Positions 63,727-64,000 of a stretch of DNA of 64,000 nt are shown piece by piece; position 1 is the first letter of the stretch; every line of letters starts with the position of its first letter. The DNA comes from Rhizomucor pusillus (Eukaryota; Mucoromycota; Mucoromycetes; Mucorales; Lichtheimiaceae): the NCBI GenBank assembly GCA_900175165.2, contig FWWN02000322.1, positions 62,001 to 126,000 on the forward strand. The letters run 5' to 3'. The translations under genes were made by a program, and so were the position numbers. The notes beneath the pieces were generated by a model. That model saw only the letters and a program-made list of their open reading frames with translations, did not search any database and was not told the origin of the DNA.

Positions 63727-64000
63727 TTTGCGCGGGCACAGAGGAGTGAAAAGGGAAAAAGGAAAGATTCACGAGCCTGAAATTTAAAGTCTCCGCAGCC
63801 GAATGGTCCACCAACCAGAATGCAGGCCTTTGGCAAATCCAAGTCCCATCCCCCACAAATGAGAATAGTATTTTCCAAAAAATAGAATTCGTATGGCTGA
63901 AATATCAGTGTCGCACATTTCGGCCTGTCGCGACCCATCATGCCCATCGTTCGTCGTCATTTCGAGAGGCAGATAACAGCGGCTCTCTGTTGCGATACTT
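63727..64000. other. SLU7 upstream region
   Basis: Promoter-side sequence to the window edge. The short frames seen here are not supported as genes. Confidence 0.5.

Overview
The window is nuclear DNA of a filamentous, early-diverging fungus, most likely a Mucoromycota (Mucorales-type) species. The reasons are many short GT-AG introns (about 50-95 bases) with CTGAC/CTAAC-like branch points, two GPI-anchored chitin deacetylases, MEF2-type and MATA-type HMG transcription factors, and several proteins in animal-like forms that budding yeast has lost or shortened (SMARCC-type Swi3, Npl4 with a C-terminal zinc finger, PTAR1-type prenyltransferase alpha subunit, long COG1). The species cannot be fixed from the sequence alone. 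There is no sign of bacterial operons, CRISPR, rRNA, tRNA or an intact transposon.

Layout. 0.1-2.1 kb: class I histone deacetylase (-). 2.4-4.1 kb: chitin deacetylase 1 (-). 5.9-7.7 kb: HMG-box factor (-). 7.7-13.1 kb: a gene-poor island with no gene I can support. 13.1-14.6 kb: chitin deacetylase 2 (+). 14.9-15.2 kb: a short spliced gene for a secreted four-cysteine peptide (-). 15.6-18.8 kb: COG1 (-), head to head with a tandem AAA ATPase (+, 19.2-21.4 kb), which converges on CTP synthase (-, 21.4-23.2 kb). 23.8-24.6 kb: F-box/LRR protein (-). 24.7-27.0 kb: NPL4 (+). 27.5-30.4 kb: Swi1-like SWI/SNF subunit (+). 30.5-31.9 kb: unknown disordered protein (-). 32.5-36.0 kb: cytosolic leucyl-tRNA synthetase (+). 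36.3-37.5 kb: 2-oxoglutarate/Fe(II) oxygenase (-). 37.8-38.9 kb: zinc deaminase with a signal-like N-terminus (-). 39.3-41.4 kb: NCS2 urate/xanthine permease (+). 41.8-44.5 kb: Swi3/SMARCC (-). 45.0-46.3 kb: PTAR1-like (+). 46.4-47.8 kb: aldo-keto reductase (-). 48.0-48.3 kb: candidate small secreted protein (+). 49.3-50.2 kb: CHMP1/Did2 (+). 51.3-52.2 kb: unknown (+). 52.5-57.0 kb: PEX1 (+). 57.8-59.6 kb: MEF2/Rlm1-type MADS factor (+). 59.8-60.8 kb: lipoyl(octanoyl) transferase (+). 61.0-62.1 kb: SAP-domain protein (-). 62.2-63.7 kb: splicing factor SLU7 (-).

Together this is mostly housekeeping DNA: chromatin (HDAC, Swi1-like, Swi3), Golgi and endosome traffic (COG1, CHMP1, PTAR1), the Cdc48/AAA world (NPL4, AAA ATPase, PEX1), purine and pyrimidine handling (CTP synthase, deaminase, NCS2 permease) and cell-wall modification (two chitin deacetylases). 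The accessory-looking part is 7.7-15.2 kb. The most unusual signals are the two small secreted-protein genes, a 22-base micro-exon that carries a catalytic glutamate, an oxygenase intron with no AG at its 3' end, a GC-AG intron in Swi3, a start-codon-only exon in NPL4, and an ATG-less in-frame leader on leucyl-tRNA synthetase that resembles a mitochondrial presequence.
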